A stretch of 64,000 nt of DNA, from positions 94,354,609 to 94,418,608 of the forward strand of contig OW121854.1 of assembly GCA_933228895.1 (NCBI GenBank). Direction: 5' to 3'. The notes beneath the pieces were generated by a model that was given only the letters and a program-made list of their open reading frames with translations, was not told where the DNA came from and searched no databases. This document shows, piece after piece, positions 21,901 through 30,292 of this stretch (positions within the stretch are counted from its first letter, which is position 1; each line of letters begins with the position of its first letter). The DNA is from Platycnemis pennipes (Eukaryota; Arthropoda; Insecta; Odonata; Platycnemididae). The position numbers and the translations under genes are program-made.

Positions 21901-24297
21901 TCAAAGAGCTCCAAGAACATGACAGTTGATGCTGGAAAACTCAAAATGTATGCTGGAGTGGAACTTTATGCTGCAATGCGAGGAATACTAAATAAGTTGA
22001 CACCTCAAAATTTTGATAAGCTTGTGCTGAAAGTTATGAAGCTGCCTAAAGACAGAATGGAGAAATACGCAGAAATGACAATTAAATTCTGTAAATTACA
22101 TGAAACCGCCAGTTGGATTCACCTCACAGGTTGTTGGAGCCTTATTCCTGGAGGGAAAGTGAAATTTCTCAATTCACAGAAAGTATTGCAAATGACTGGC
22201 CTGCAAGGACTGCGATGTTTTGTCTACCTGGATGATATCGTTGTGTTTGGAAATAACTTCAGGTCACACAATGAAAAACTGAAGGAGGTATTCAAGAGAT
22301 TACGAGAGTATCAACTCAAGTTGCAGCCTGATAAATGTGAGTTTTTAAGAAGAGAGGTGAACTATCTGGGGCACATAATATCAGACGAAGGTGTGAAGCC
22401 GGATCCTGAGAAAACTAAGAGGGTGGAGGAATTTCCAAGGCCAACCAACACCAAGGAATTGAAGGGTTTCCTAGGATTGTGCGGCTACTATCGCAGGTTT
22501 ATTCCAAGATTTGCCCGTATTGCCGCACCATTGCACGAATTGTTAAAAAACGGAGTGTGTTATGCATGGGAAGACAATCAAGAAGAAGCTTTTCGCAGCC
22601 TCAAGAAAAGTCTAGTGGAGGAACCTATTCTCCAATACCCTGATTTCACGCGTCCTTTCATCCTTACAACGGATGCCAGTAATAAGGCCCTGGGAGCAGT
22701 CCTATCACAAGGGGTGATAGGAAAAGATTTACCAATCGCTTACGCAAGCCGCGCATTCAATAAAGGCGAGACTAATTATTCCACCACTGAGAAGGAGCTA
22801 TTAGCCATTGTGTGGGGGACGCGATATTTCCGACCGTATTTGTATGGCCGAAAATTCACTGTGGTTAGCGACCACAAGCCTTTAACGTGGCTAATGAATG
22901 TCAAGGACCCTGGTTCGCGGTTAATGCGATGGCGAATTAATTTAGAAGAGTTTGATTACGAAGCAGTATGCAAGAAAGGCGCAATGAAAACTAACGCTGA
23001 TGCCCTCAGCAGGAGATGTGCCGTAGATTCTCACCACGCAGACGTAGAAGAAATCAACGGGGGGGCACAAATGACCACAGGGGAAAGGAGAGAGACATTG
23101 CACGAGTTCACCGGGGGAGTGAAGAACCAAAGTGCCTACGTTTCACTGGTGTTAACCGCTAATGAACACTTGACGACATTTATTCATGCATTAGATGGTG
23201 TGAGTCATAGCTACGAGATCATCTTGGACGCTGTTGTAAATGCGCCTAAGGGAGTGTGGCAACCTCAGATAATTAGTCCTGAGGAAGTGATTGATGTATT
23301 CAGGAAGGAGCAGCCTAATCTACCTAAGGGCCTACCATTTCCTTTTCCCCCAAGTGTGGTTCACACCAATGCAATTTTAAAATTGTTAAGATTAGATGTG
23401 TTTTTATCTAAAAAGTTGTTGGGTTATGTATTATATCTTCCACTAGCTAATGATATTACATTTAATGTGTACCATGTTTTACCTTTGCCGACCATTATGA
23501 AAGGCACTGCCAATAAGTTCATTTTTATTCAGCCTAGCCAGCCATATTTGTTAGTTGATAAAATGAAAAGGTATTTTGTTAAGCTATCCCAAGATGAATT
23601 ACAAAAATGTAAGGAGCTAACTCCAAATTGGAGAATTTGTAAACAATTATACCCATTACAGCTATTACAGATCCATGTGGATTGCGAAGCTGCTATGCTG
23701 CAGCCCATTAATGAAATCCCTTCACTTTGCGAAAGGAAAGTTACAGAACTGAATCAAACATTGTGGATACCTTCTGGTTCGAATGAATGGATATTTGTTG
23801 CACCCCATCCTGAAAGTGTAACTGTTCTTTGTAATGAAAAGAATCCCTATGACATTGCAATACATGGGACGGGGAAACTGACCTTTTTGGGTTTTTGCAA
23901 AGGGTACGGTTTAGGGACAATCCTTCAGGGAGAAATGTTAGTACTGACTAATTACACTAACCGGGATTTCATCCCTCCTCTAACCTTGAATTTTGATTGT
24001 TGTATGGAGGAGCAGGGAACTACCTGGGCGAAATTGCAAGAACAATTGCCTTTAAGGGGATTAGCCAGACACGTGGATGATTTAAAAATTGTAAGTATGA
24101 AGGTTGATGTAATAGAAAAGTTAATTCAACAGACACGGAAAGAGAGCACTCATTTACGTACTCACTCTCATCTCTCTGTGCTGGCATATATATGTATTTG
24201 TTTAATTGTTTTTCTCATTGTATTATATTTTGTAGGAAAATGTTGTTGTGGAAAAGGTTGCAAACATAGGGCAAACGGGAACGGAAATGATTGCTGA
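18913..24297 (+). CDS. Mosaic Gag-protease-RT*-RNase H-Env* polyprotein with RPS2 and eIF4G inserts
   Basis: One frame is open from 18871 (TTG), but the first ATG is 18913, taken as the start (about 1794 codons). Residues below count from 18871. Gag lies at about 15-300, with CCHC knuckles at 223-236 (CENCGKSGHIALNC) and 287-300 (CFRCGKIGHFARDC). Protease DTGAD is at 367-371, with MGRDML later. RT opens with WNSPILVVPKK and motif A region YFNALGLASGYHQ, where Gly732 stands at the catalytic Asp. The palm core is missing and resumes at YLDD (1119-1122) with the thumb. RNase H has TDAS at about 1267-1270, EKELLAIVW, SDHKPLTW and NADALSR. No integrase HHCC or DDE is present. From about 1416 it is Env-like. 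Host pieces sit at about 632-667 (RPS2) and 744-1063 (eIF4G). Gag and protease may be active; RT should be dead. Confidence 0.9.
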   Translation: MSDNGELSNHGNYCGIAEAMKIISEPFSGNKSKLREFIENVDVVFDLVDPAVHDRLLKFVKAKITGEARSKISARDNTNSWPLVRAILEENYTTRRTLDFYACTMFSSKQGPKESVASWGSRMDSMQSDLREAAMRVSLREEIRGAVNLVDHLAKACFIQGLANERIQTIVRSKGESIMLPTAVEIALEEESAILSLKERGMLRNPLTCENCGKSGHIALNCFLKGPKSIHTREIKLLEGITDRGKVENRTQARHPNYSEDKRLNKSAGGSKCFRCGKIGHFARDCHSKLGEWSPRSTQLARGNNDETNDKRGFKPPAIRQINKDKLSGNDEGDSITFKCTESVRGEVCLLLDTGADISLIKGDILRKGTNYFPEEKIALRGITDGLIYTEGRVELKVASQGKEATLDFQIVSDSRLSLNYDGIMGRDMLKELGAVVYVKQRRVHMRGLMIEMDQRQGVKVEMSRKVTIPARSECVVKIPTSSFGEGILGKEKLQEGVHLAEVLTIGVSGECIASIINTTEKEVECEVSSKQLEEIETEMSAKVSHREEGITTRMKLLKEQIRTDPLSKAEMEEFLEISESYDDVFFLSADKLTCTPAVSHEIPIPTRDHSNAGDRTMADAAPAVGRGGFRGGFGPRGCDRGGRGARGRGGREPSRNVWNSPILVVPKKSDASGRRKWRFGVDYRKLYDVTVGDAFPQPIITEILDQLGKAKYFNALGLASGYHQVPMEKLKGVIDLVFDKAVDELNFSVAYAELCNYLNNQNIARQSQKNSEESNSDFRKIFLKRCQIEFEKSKATDRSLTEKQKKIDMETLEEKRNELRLQIEEDEWRMRRKSVGVTRFIGELYKLGMINQCIMVTCIRELLEARDEECLECLCELLTTDGEVLEEALEKKPNANSTNLSDFFNKMKNIVQERKTSSRVRFMLQDVIDLKHNKWVPRWDESNPNKLAQIAMEIQEENLASQFALYLITSRGSMGGGSSRKDDRGESRDGMPVDSSKSSKNMTVDAGKLKMYAGVELYAAMRGILNKLTPQNFDKLVLKVMKLPKDRMEKYAEMTIKFCKLHETASWIHLTGCWSLIPGGKVKFLNSQKVLQMTGLQGLRCFVYLDDIVVFGNNFRSHNEKLKEVFKRLREYQLKLQPDKCEFLRREVNYLGHIISDEGVKPDPEKTKRVEEFPRPTNTKELKGFLGLCGYYRRFIPRFARIAAPLHELLKNGVCYAWEDNQEEAFRSLKKSLVEEPILQYPDFTRPFILTTDASNKALGAVLSQGVIGKDLPIAYASRAFNKGETNYSTTEKELLAIVWGTRYFRPYLYGRKFTVVSDHKPLTWLMNVKDPGSRLMRWRINLEEFDYEAVCKKGAMKTNADALSRRCAVDSHHADVEEINGGAQMTTGERRETLHEFTGGVKNQSAYVSLVLTANEHLTTFIHALDGVSHSYEIILDAVVNAPKGVWQPQIISPEEVIDVFRKEQPNLPKGLPFPFPPSVVHTNAILKLLRLDVFLSKKLLGYVLYLPLANDITFNVYHVLPLPTIMKGTANKFIFIQPSQPYLLVDKMKRYFVKLSQDELQKCKELTPNWRICKQLYPLQLLQIHVDCEAAMLQPINEIPSLCERKVTELNQTLWIPSGSNEWIFVAPHPESVTVLCNEKNPYDIAIHGTGKLTFLGFCKGYGLGTILQGEMLVLTNYTNRDFIPPLTLNFDCCMEEQGTTWAKLQEQLPLRGLARHVDDLKIVSMKVDVIEKLIQQTRKESTHLRTHSHLSVLAYICICLIVFLIVLYFVGKCCCGKGCKHRANGNGNDC
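20764..20868 (+). pseudogene. RpS2: Captured N-terminus of ribosomal protein S2
   Basis: The frame enters MADAAPAVGRGGFRGGFG and a Gly-Arg-rich run, the hallmark N-terminal tail of insect ribosomal protein uS5 (RPS2), including what looks like its own ATG. The codons just upstream (about 20740-20763) may be its 5' UTR. The conserved globular part of RPS2 is absent. It replaces a piece of RT between the segment after protease (ending near TPAVSHEIPIPTRDH) and WNSPILVVPKK, where gypsy-type elements normally have the RT N-terminal lead-in. The insert is sense and in frame. It has no intron, so capture from mRNA is likely, though the fragment is too short to prove it. Confidence 0.8.
21098..21960 (+). 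pseudogene. eIF4G: Captured eIF4G MIF4G domain, main segment
   Basis: Starting right after the RT text GYHQVPME, the frame becomes eIF4G-like: LKGVIDLVFDKAVDE, NFSVAYAELCNYL, FLKRCQIEFEKSKA, a charged KKIDMETLEEKRNELRLQI linker, RRKSVGVTRFIGELYKLGM, DEECLECLCELLTTDGEVLE, NLSDFFNKMKNIVQERKTSS, RVRFMLQDVIDL and NKWVPR. It then runs through a Gly/Ser/Asp linker comparable to the region after MIF4G. In cells this HEAT-repeat domain of eIF4G1/3 binds eIF4A and RNA. The first helix pair of MIF4G is missing here and appears downstream instead. No intron is visible over about 860 bp, which supports an RNA origin. It displaces the RT palm core. Some residues differ from typical eIF4G, so either a paralogue was captured or the copy has drifted. 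Confidence 0.88.
21961..22062 (+). pseudogene. eIF4G: Captured eIF4G MIF4G first helices, displaced downstream
   Basis: ELYAAMRGILNKLTPQNFDK followed by LVLKVMKLPKD is the start of the eIF4G MIF4G domain, which in the normal protein directly precedes LKGVIDLVF. Here it follows the rest of the domain, giving a circular permutation whose two outer ends would be neighbours in normal eIF4G. Residues after it (about 1064-1108, RMEKYAEMTIKF onward) are not recognised; RT resumes near TGLQGLRCFVYLDD. Confidence 0.82.
23115..24297 (+). other. Env C-terminal part fused to RNase H
   Basis: From about residue 1416 the frame matches the general build of the baculovirus-F-like Env of errantiviruses: long ectodomain with conserved Cys (ending FDCCMEEQGTTW), a predicted coiled region (DDLKIVSMKVDVIEKL), a single hydrophobic membrane span at about 1768-1789 (LAYICICLIVFLIVLYF) and a short Cys-rich basic tail. 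The signal peptide, furin site and fusion peptide expected in the N-terminal half are absent. The junction with the RNase H/tether region lies at about 23100-23125 and removes the complete integrase. As part of a long polyprotein without a signal peptide, it is not expected to act as an envelope. Confidence 0.75.
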
Positions 24298-24716
24298 GAT
24301 GTATGTCTCATTTTCAAATCAAAAATTGTGAGCAAATTTCATTTGTCTAATGAACAATTGCCATCCTCTAGCAGTACGGCTGAAGCTGTTCTTAATGCTG
24401 ACGCCATGGAACTATCACCAATAGAGCACTCCGAGACTGATTCCCGACCCAACCATTTTGCAAGTGTATCAAATAAGTCTGGTAGAAGATGAAAAGAATG
24501 TTATTAATAGTTGTAGAAATATTGTATATAAGAGTATATTGGTAATTATAGATACGCCATTTCCGAGTATGTAAAAGTAAGGTGTATCATGTGTGAACTT
24601 TAATTGTATATTGTGTTTTTTTTGTGATTCTGAAAACAAAAGTGTCCTACCGAGAGAAGCTAGTGCCAGTGCCCAATTGACGAGAGAAACAGCAATTCCA
24701 TGTGTTTCTCTCTGGT
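24298..24716 (+). other. 3' untranslated region of the LTR element
   Basis: Between the stop codon and the polypurine tract. No further gene; short open frames only. Confidence 0.6.
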
Positions 24717-24728
24717 GAAGGGGGAAAG
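24717..24728 (+). other. Polypurine tract
   Basis: GAAGGGGGAAAG ends exactly where the 3' LTR begins (TGTTG at 24729), as needed for plus-strand priming. Confidence 0.9.
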
Positions 24729-25175
24729 TGTTGTATGAGGCATCGATGAGTAAGGGATGCCTCCTTCCACATGACGCACTTATCAATATCGGTGACTAAG
24801 TGAAGTGTGAGGGGGGGCGCACCGAGGTATGCAGATGAGTGTGCCCGATGACTAAAGGGAGACGCTCCGGCTTATCAACGGAAGGACCTAAAGGACAGAT
24901 TATCGTCAGTCTGGGACTCGGAAGCTAGAGAGACGTTGGGCTGGGCCCTCTCTCTCTCCTTGTATGTGCGCCGGGCGCACGTTGTACCGTTTGTGTTCCG
25001 TTCTATTAAAACTCTTGTTATTGTTTGGGAGCCGATCCTTTCATTGGTATATTCCATTACCTTTCCCGTCTGATTCTCGCGTATCCGCACTTAACCCTTT
25101 GAGGCAACCGCTCGACTCATCGGGTCCTTCTATTTAATTGTCGCCAATATCCCGCGAAGACGCTGGGATACGACA
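24729..25175 (+). repeat. 3' LTR (447 bp)
   Basis: Same length and, on reading, same sequence as 18106-18552. Followed by ACAT, the second half of the target duplication. Confidence 0.95.
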
Positions 25176-25277
25176 ACATTTTTCAGTGCTTATCATTATT
25201 TCTCACTCTAGCTCCACTCTGTCAGTATGTAAAAGGGAAGGAGGGAAGTGCCACGGGACTGAGGAGTGTCGCGCGTA

Positions 25278-25349
25278 TCATCTACATCTACACGATACCC
25301 TGCAAGCCACCGTGAGGGTGTGTGGCAGGGGGTGAAGATCACCAAGCAT
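25278..25349 (-). repeat. LINE-A 3' tail, minus strand
   Basis: CATCTACATCTACACGATAC, CCTGCAAGCCACCGTGAGGG, TGTGTGGCAGGGGGTGAAGA. Only the terminus is present; repeat R2 follows. Confidence 0.8.
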
Positions 25350-25387
25350 TTGAGGCAGCGTTTCGGCATGAAGGAATCGAGATACGA

Positions 25388-25582
25388 CAAAACGGTTGAA
25401 ATTTTTACCCGAAGAACTCTAACATACCTTGTTCAGCTTAGAAAACGTTTAATCCGGGTCGAAAACCTAAACATTCAAAATAACTGCATTTAGACCCTTT
25501 AGACGCCTCAGGCACGGCCATCCGTTGTCGCACGAGCCTGGAACTTTTTTTATTAATTTTTTCTCACCGATTCGCACATTTT
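25388..25582 (-). repeat. Inverted repeat R2, right copy
   Basis: Reverse complement of 17641-17825 with scattered differences: AATCCGGGTCGAAAACCTAA, CCTCAGGCACGGCCATCCGT and TTGTCGCACGAGCCTGG. It divides the LTR element and about 680 bp of other DNA from its partner. Confidence 0.75.
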
Positions 25583-27140
25583 GAGACCACGAATTCTTAA
25601 ATAGGATCATTTTTTTTAAATAAAAGCGCCGGCCTAACGTGGCACTCTTCCGGGAAGATCGTTCGTAATTTAGAGAATGATCCTTGTGTGGGTTGTCATA
25701 CACGTAAATGTCGAGGAGAAGACCCTTATAAACATGTCCGTCCGAAATTAAGTGATTTTCTAGGCACGAGGAATCACAGTTGTCACGGGGAAATACCCCC
25801 TCACAATGAAATATGGTTTATTCACGCAGTTTGGATTAGCACTCGGCGAGCTCAACCCTCACCAAACGGGAGGATTTTTTTGTTGAATACTGAAAGATGT
25901 TCGTTATATTTGACGGCGAATCGACAAAGTTTGGAGATACAGTATTTAAGTTCTTACTTTCGCGAAAAAGATTTATTGTCGACATATATTAGTTACTGTG
26001 GTTGAAAGAATGAAAATGATTGCCATATTTCATGAAAAATTATTGAGGTATTCTTCGTTCTCTCTAGAATACGGAAAAGTCAATGTAATTCGTATTTGAA
26101 GTGAGGTTGGATCAAAGGTTTACTGGCAAATTTCGTTTGTAAAAATATATCAGAATGTGTCTACTTAGCGAAACCTGAATACATAAAGCCTATTGAAGTG
26201 ACATGAAAACCCCTTTGGTAAGACTGCCTTTGAAGATAATTGGAAGGAATAATATTAATTCTGCGACATGGTGGTTTCACTCAATCGCCAAATTCGTGAC
26301 TACAATGTTTCAAGGTTCAAAACATGAATCATGGTGTAATCCTTAACACACCTATTTTAGTCGCCTTTCCCTATATATTGGGTTTATTCGCTTTTGGGAG
26401 ATATCTGCAAGAGGTGGCAGCGAGAATAAGATTCTGGAACCGTCATGATCCAGTGGTTTGTTGTACTCCCGCTCAACCCGCAAGTGCAACGACTGAGGAA
26501 GATCCACTGTAAAAAAAGTTCTCCATTTTGTACACTTGTCACTCTTCTTTTTCACGAATGGAACGCCAGAAAGTCTTACCGGACGTTCTTACTGTGGATT
26601 GCGAGGTATATTGTGGACATAGGTGCGCGTTTCCACTCGGAAATTCAGTCCAAGGGCCTAGTGAAGCTATTTTTCTCTCCCATAGTATCCACATCCCCCC
26701 TTTCCGCTCTCCCGCGAAGGCTCGTAAAACGACGCGGTCATGCACTTTTTCCGGACTCACCACATTACAGGAGCTTCGTGGCCTCAGTGCCTCAATTTTA
26801 CATTCTGGTCATCCGCGTCCCTCTCCCCGTCTGCTTGGGCAGAAGTGCCTTTCCCCGTTGTCCAGCGCCATGTTTTAGCCCTTTTTCGGGTAGTTTCGGC
26901 CGCATGTCCATCCCCCATGGACCTCCACGTCCGTCCAATATTCTGACCACGAGAGTTCCCCACTCGGCGCGTGTGTCGTAAAAAAGTTTACGTACTATTT
27001 TTTCGGATCTGGCGAAGGGGGCGTGGTCAACGGCTGTCGGAGGATATCCGAGCTTCTTCCGAATGTCAGACGCGCGAATTGCAGTTTCCACGACTGCGTC
27101 TTAGCATTCGCCAATAACCTCGGGTCAGTTTATTTTCTAT
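25583..27140. other. Anonymous stretch, part GC-rich
   Basis: About 26450-27090 is GC-richer and has overlapping open frames on both strands (longest 178 codons at 26445-26981), none with a family motif. I treat these as chance frames. Confidence 0.4.
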
Positions 27141-27200
27141 CATATCTACATCTGAATAATACCCTGCAAGCTACCGTGCGGGTGGTTGGTACGGGAATTA
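27141..27200 (-). repeat. LINE-A 3' tail, degenerate, minus strand
   Basis: CATATCTACATCTGAATAAT, ACCCTGCAAGCTACCGTGCG, GGTGGTTGGTACGGG: a decayed terminus. Confidence 0.6.
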
Positions 27201-28000
27201 ACAATCAGAGAGAACACTTACTAACATGGAGACCTGAACAAAATACTATCACTGTTTTACACCACTTACATCGAACCAAAAGTCACAATACTACCACCCC
27301 TATGAAAATATAAATCATTCAATCACGAGATACGTGAAAGTTTAGCTTTGAATAGTACTAAATTGTTAGTTTATACAAAGCAATATGATAGGTTTCAATT
27401 AGTTAGTCATTTCTATAAATATATTGGACTAAGAATTTATTTTCCTAGGGCCTGTCTTCCTTTTTAGTGGCTGCCTAGTACAAGCAATGAAGTTGAAGTG
27501 CGTTTGTGTACATAATTGGAACGGTGTCCCTGAACCTCGGGCAATAATTTGTTATTTTGCTTCAGCTTTTGGTTCAAGATACATTTCGTGTGTTCTTTCC
27601 GTTATTCCCGAGTCGAATATAATATGTGTGCAGTCGTAGGATTAGTCAAATTATTATGCGTAAACAGATAGGGATCTCTAAATAGTAAGACTTTTTATGT
27701 GCTGTCTTAAATAATTTAACTCATTTCATTGATTTCATTCTTCATTACTCTCATAATAAGCCAAAATACGTCATAAGCCGCGAGTTTATGTTTGTTCAAA
27801 TGTTATTTGTCTTGTTAAAAGCACGTGTTGCTGTGCTAAGGGGCATCATTAATGTACTCTCCGGGGAAAATTTCAATTGATACTGGTACTGTTTCCGAAT
27901 ATGAAATACTTGATGCCTGATTGCAATACAGATCAATTTGTAAGCAAAGGCGAATCACATTATAATGTTATGCGCATTTATATCGAGAATTAATATTAAA
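27201..28000. other. Anonymous AT-rich stretch
   Basis: No gene or recognised repeat. Confidence 0.4.
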
Positions 28001-28554
28001 CATATATAGAACGCGGCGGCGTAGGGTCGCGGCCAAGGGGATGGAATTTTTTTTCTTTCGAATACTTTACGGAATCACTGTGAAATGCCCAATCCCGTAC
28101 TTTTACGGCAATAAAATCAACATTTTTTTTATTTTCACCTTATTTGCTGGATTTTCAATCAAATCCCTTGGGAAACCCACGAAACAAATTTCGGGATTCT
28201 CTGTTTGCCCGAAAAGAAGCTTCATGTGCCGACAGACCTAAAATGTTTAGTTTTTAACGCACAAGGGTACTTCCGTGAATAGGATAGACTTCGACTTTTC
28301 GTGGGACTTTCTCAAGGCCGTAAACAATTAACGGATAATTACTTATACACAAGTTTTGTGCAAGATATTCACTCAAAATTTCACAGGAACCTCGCTGGAA
28401 TAATGACTTTTTAACTCAATTTTTCGGTCAATAGTGAACTTCACATTGGCAGAAAAAGTATGGGATTGGGCCTTTTACAATGATTCCGTACAGTAATCGA
28501 AAGAAAAAAATTCTATCCTCTTGACCGCGAACCCTCGCCGCCGCGTTCTATATG
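28001..28554. mobile_element. Foldback-type element with about 105-bp imperfect inverted ends
   Basis: Left end CATATATAGAACGCGGCGGC through CCAATCCCGTAC (28001-28112) is matched in reverse complement by 28449-28554 (ending CCGCCGCGTTCTATATG). The arms differ at scattered sites and enclose about 335 bp with no coding frame. Typical layout of a foldback or long-TIR MITE. Confidence 0.7.
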
Positions 28555-28564
28555 CTCGCGGAGG

Positions 28565-28772
28565 TGCCTTAGCCCGCTCGGCCAAGAAATATATTATTAT
28601 TAATTCGGGTATTATAAAGAATTTATACGGAGGACGATTCTTCAGTAGCGTTTTTCTCGCGAACCCAGGTCTATGGGGAAGAAAGCCGTGACACTTTTCC
28701 CGCATCCCCTCTATAGTTCCAGAAAATAGTTTTGTCATTTGGGTCCCGAACATCAGTCTCGCGATGTCTCCT
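28565..28772 (-). repeat. Dispersed repeat R1, copy 2
   Basis: Same orientation and block order as 13360-13590. On the minus strand, TTGGCCGAGCGGGCTAAGGC spanning its left edge resembles a tRNA-Leu/Ser head, and the foldback element lies directly beside it. Confidence 0.65.
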
Positions 28773-28975
28773 AGTAAGTATTTTCATTTATCCACCTGTG
28801 TATTAGTCAAACCATATTAACTTAAAAAATGATAGTGCATGATAGATGTTACATGGTGCACTTTTTTACAAAGATAATACCATATATTATATGGCAGTGC
28901 CAATTATCCTAGAGGAAAATGTATTTTTATTTATTCATTATGCTCTAATCCCAACATACATATACATGAAAGTAA

Positions 28976-29050
28976 AACATGTTTAGTGATCTTCGAGCCC
29001 TGCCACACACTCTCAGGGTGGCTCGCAGGGTACAGCGTAGATGTAAATGA
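28976..29050 (+). repeat. LINE-A 3' tail
   Basis: GTTTAGTGATCTTCGAGCCC, TGCCACACACTCTCAGGGTG, GCTCGCAGGGT and GTAGATGTAAATG tail. Confidence 0.7.
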
Positions 29051-30171
29051 TATTATGGGCGAAACCTCTCTTTTTGTTAATTTAGAATGTCCTAGAACGT
29101 TTCTGTGGAAATCCTTGTACTCTCAGAAACACCCCAAATCCATCTCACGATACATCACCTCGGCGGAAAAAGGTTATGGAGGAGATCATTCGTAGCATCC
29201 TACACTTATTGAGGAGTGGCTTATAATATAGATCAATATTTTTTAGGTCTTAATTTCCCGGACCTTAGCCTTGGACAAAATAAGCGTTTGATTTGGCATT
29301 AGAAAGCGGAAGCAAGACTTTGGCAATATTCGTGATTAAATTTTAAGTTTTAATCTGCATTTAGAAATTGAACTATTTATGCCTGAATGACATATGCAGT
29401 TTTTGGGTTTAGAAGACAACGGACGTAAACATACGTCTTTATATGTCACCCTTAGAGCTACCGCAAAAGTTTGTGGCTAAGGATGGTAGGTCCCCGTAAA
29501 AGTGGCATTTTAATGAAAAACTAAGGCGGAAAAAATAGAAATTAATTATAAAATATGGTATTTTTTAAAATAAATAGGCATTGTTTACGTCGCATAACAT
29601 TGCGCGTAGGAAAAATAGATACTTATATCTCTCCATCTGAAATAGGAGAGTTCTTAAACGCAGAGGAATGAAATTGAAGACGAGGTCAAGAAGGTGAAGA
29701 AGAATGAAACAAAAGCACATCATATTAAATGTGCAAAAAAAGAAAAGTAGATGAGAAAACTCATAAAGAGTCAGGAAAGGGAATGGAGGAAGGAAGGAGG
29801 AAATTCTAATAATGGACGGTATGATGGAATTGTAATGTAAGATGAGTACGTAAGTAACTTTCAGTTGCAGTAACAAAGAGTTATACAGATAGCGTATGGT
29901 GGTCACACGAAATAATTATGATTCCGAAATGCGATAGTGTGATTTGGAGAACAGTCATGTTTGTGAAGAGGTTATGCGACAGGCAAAATAGTTTAACGAA
30001 ATTATTAGAAATGTAAGGTAGGGAATTATTGTTAATCAATAGGTTGACATACGGAATTTAAGATACTTATTTACCTTTAAAAAACTCTTAAAATATATTT
30101 TAAAATTTAACGCACTATAATGCATTAAATCATTGCCGTAAAACCGCGGAGCCAGGGAGTATGGCAGACAG
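29051..30171. other. Anonymous AT-rich stretch
   Basis: No gene or repeat recognised. A minus-strand 113-codon frame (29565-29906) is AT-driven and lacks motifs. Confidence 0.4.
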
Positions 30172-30292
30172 TTACGCAATATTCAAAGAGCAATTGTGAG
30201 GGTATGTGGAAGGGGTGAAAGATCACTGTACATACATTACTTGTACGCAACAAAAACGTACAATAATACTAGGTACTTTATGGAAACATGGT
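30172..30292 (-). repeat. LINE-A 3' end, very degenerate, minus strand
   Basis: GAGGGTATGTGGAAGGGGTG, AAAGATCACTGTACAT and ACTAGGTACTTTATGGAAAC follow the order seen at 2360-2430. Confidence 0.5.

Larger units (their letters stand above)
18102..25179 (+). mobile_element. Chimaeric errantivirus-like LTR retroelement carrying host translation-gene cDNA
   Basis: The element proper is 18106-25175, with the duplicated target ACAT at 18102-18105 and 25176-25179. Both LTRs begin TGTTG and end GACA. Inside are, in order, a possible primer site, a leader with 57-bp tandem repeats, one mosaic reading frame (Gag, protease, interrupted RT, RNase H, Env C-terminus) and a polypurine tract. Reverse transcription and integration are normally supplied by Pol. 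Here RT is broken, its motif A Asp is Gly, and integrase is wholly absent. Movement must therefore have depended on enzymes from a related intact element. The LTRs read as identical, so insertion is recent relative to the decayed LINEs nearby. Gypsy/errantivirus affinity is inferred from Pol motifs, the Env type and the 4-bp duplication. Confidence 0.92.

Noticed and set aside
21098..22062. Host eIF4G gene itself lying in this window
   Set aside because: It is in frame with RT and RNase H, within intact LTRs, in permuted order and without introns, so it is a captured copy.
26445..27091. 178-codon frame and overlapping frames on both strands
   Set aside because: GC-rich stretch with frames open in several registers and no domain; looks like composition.
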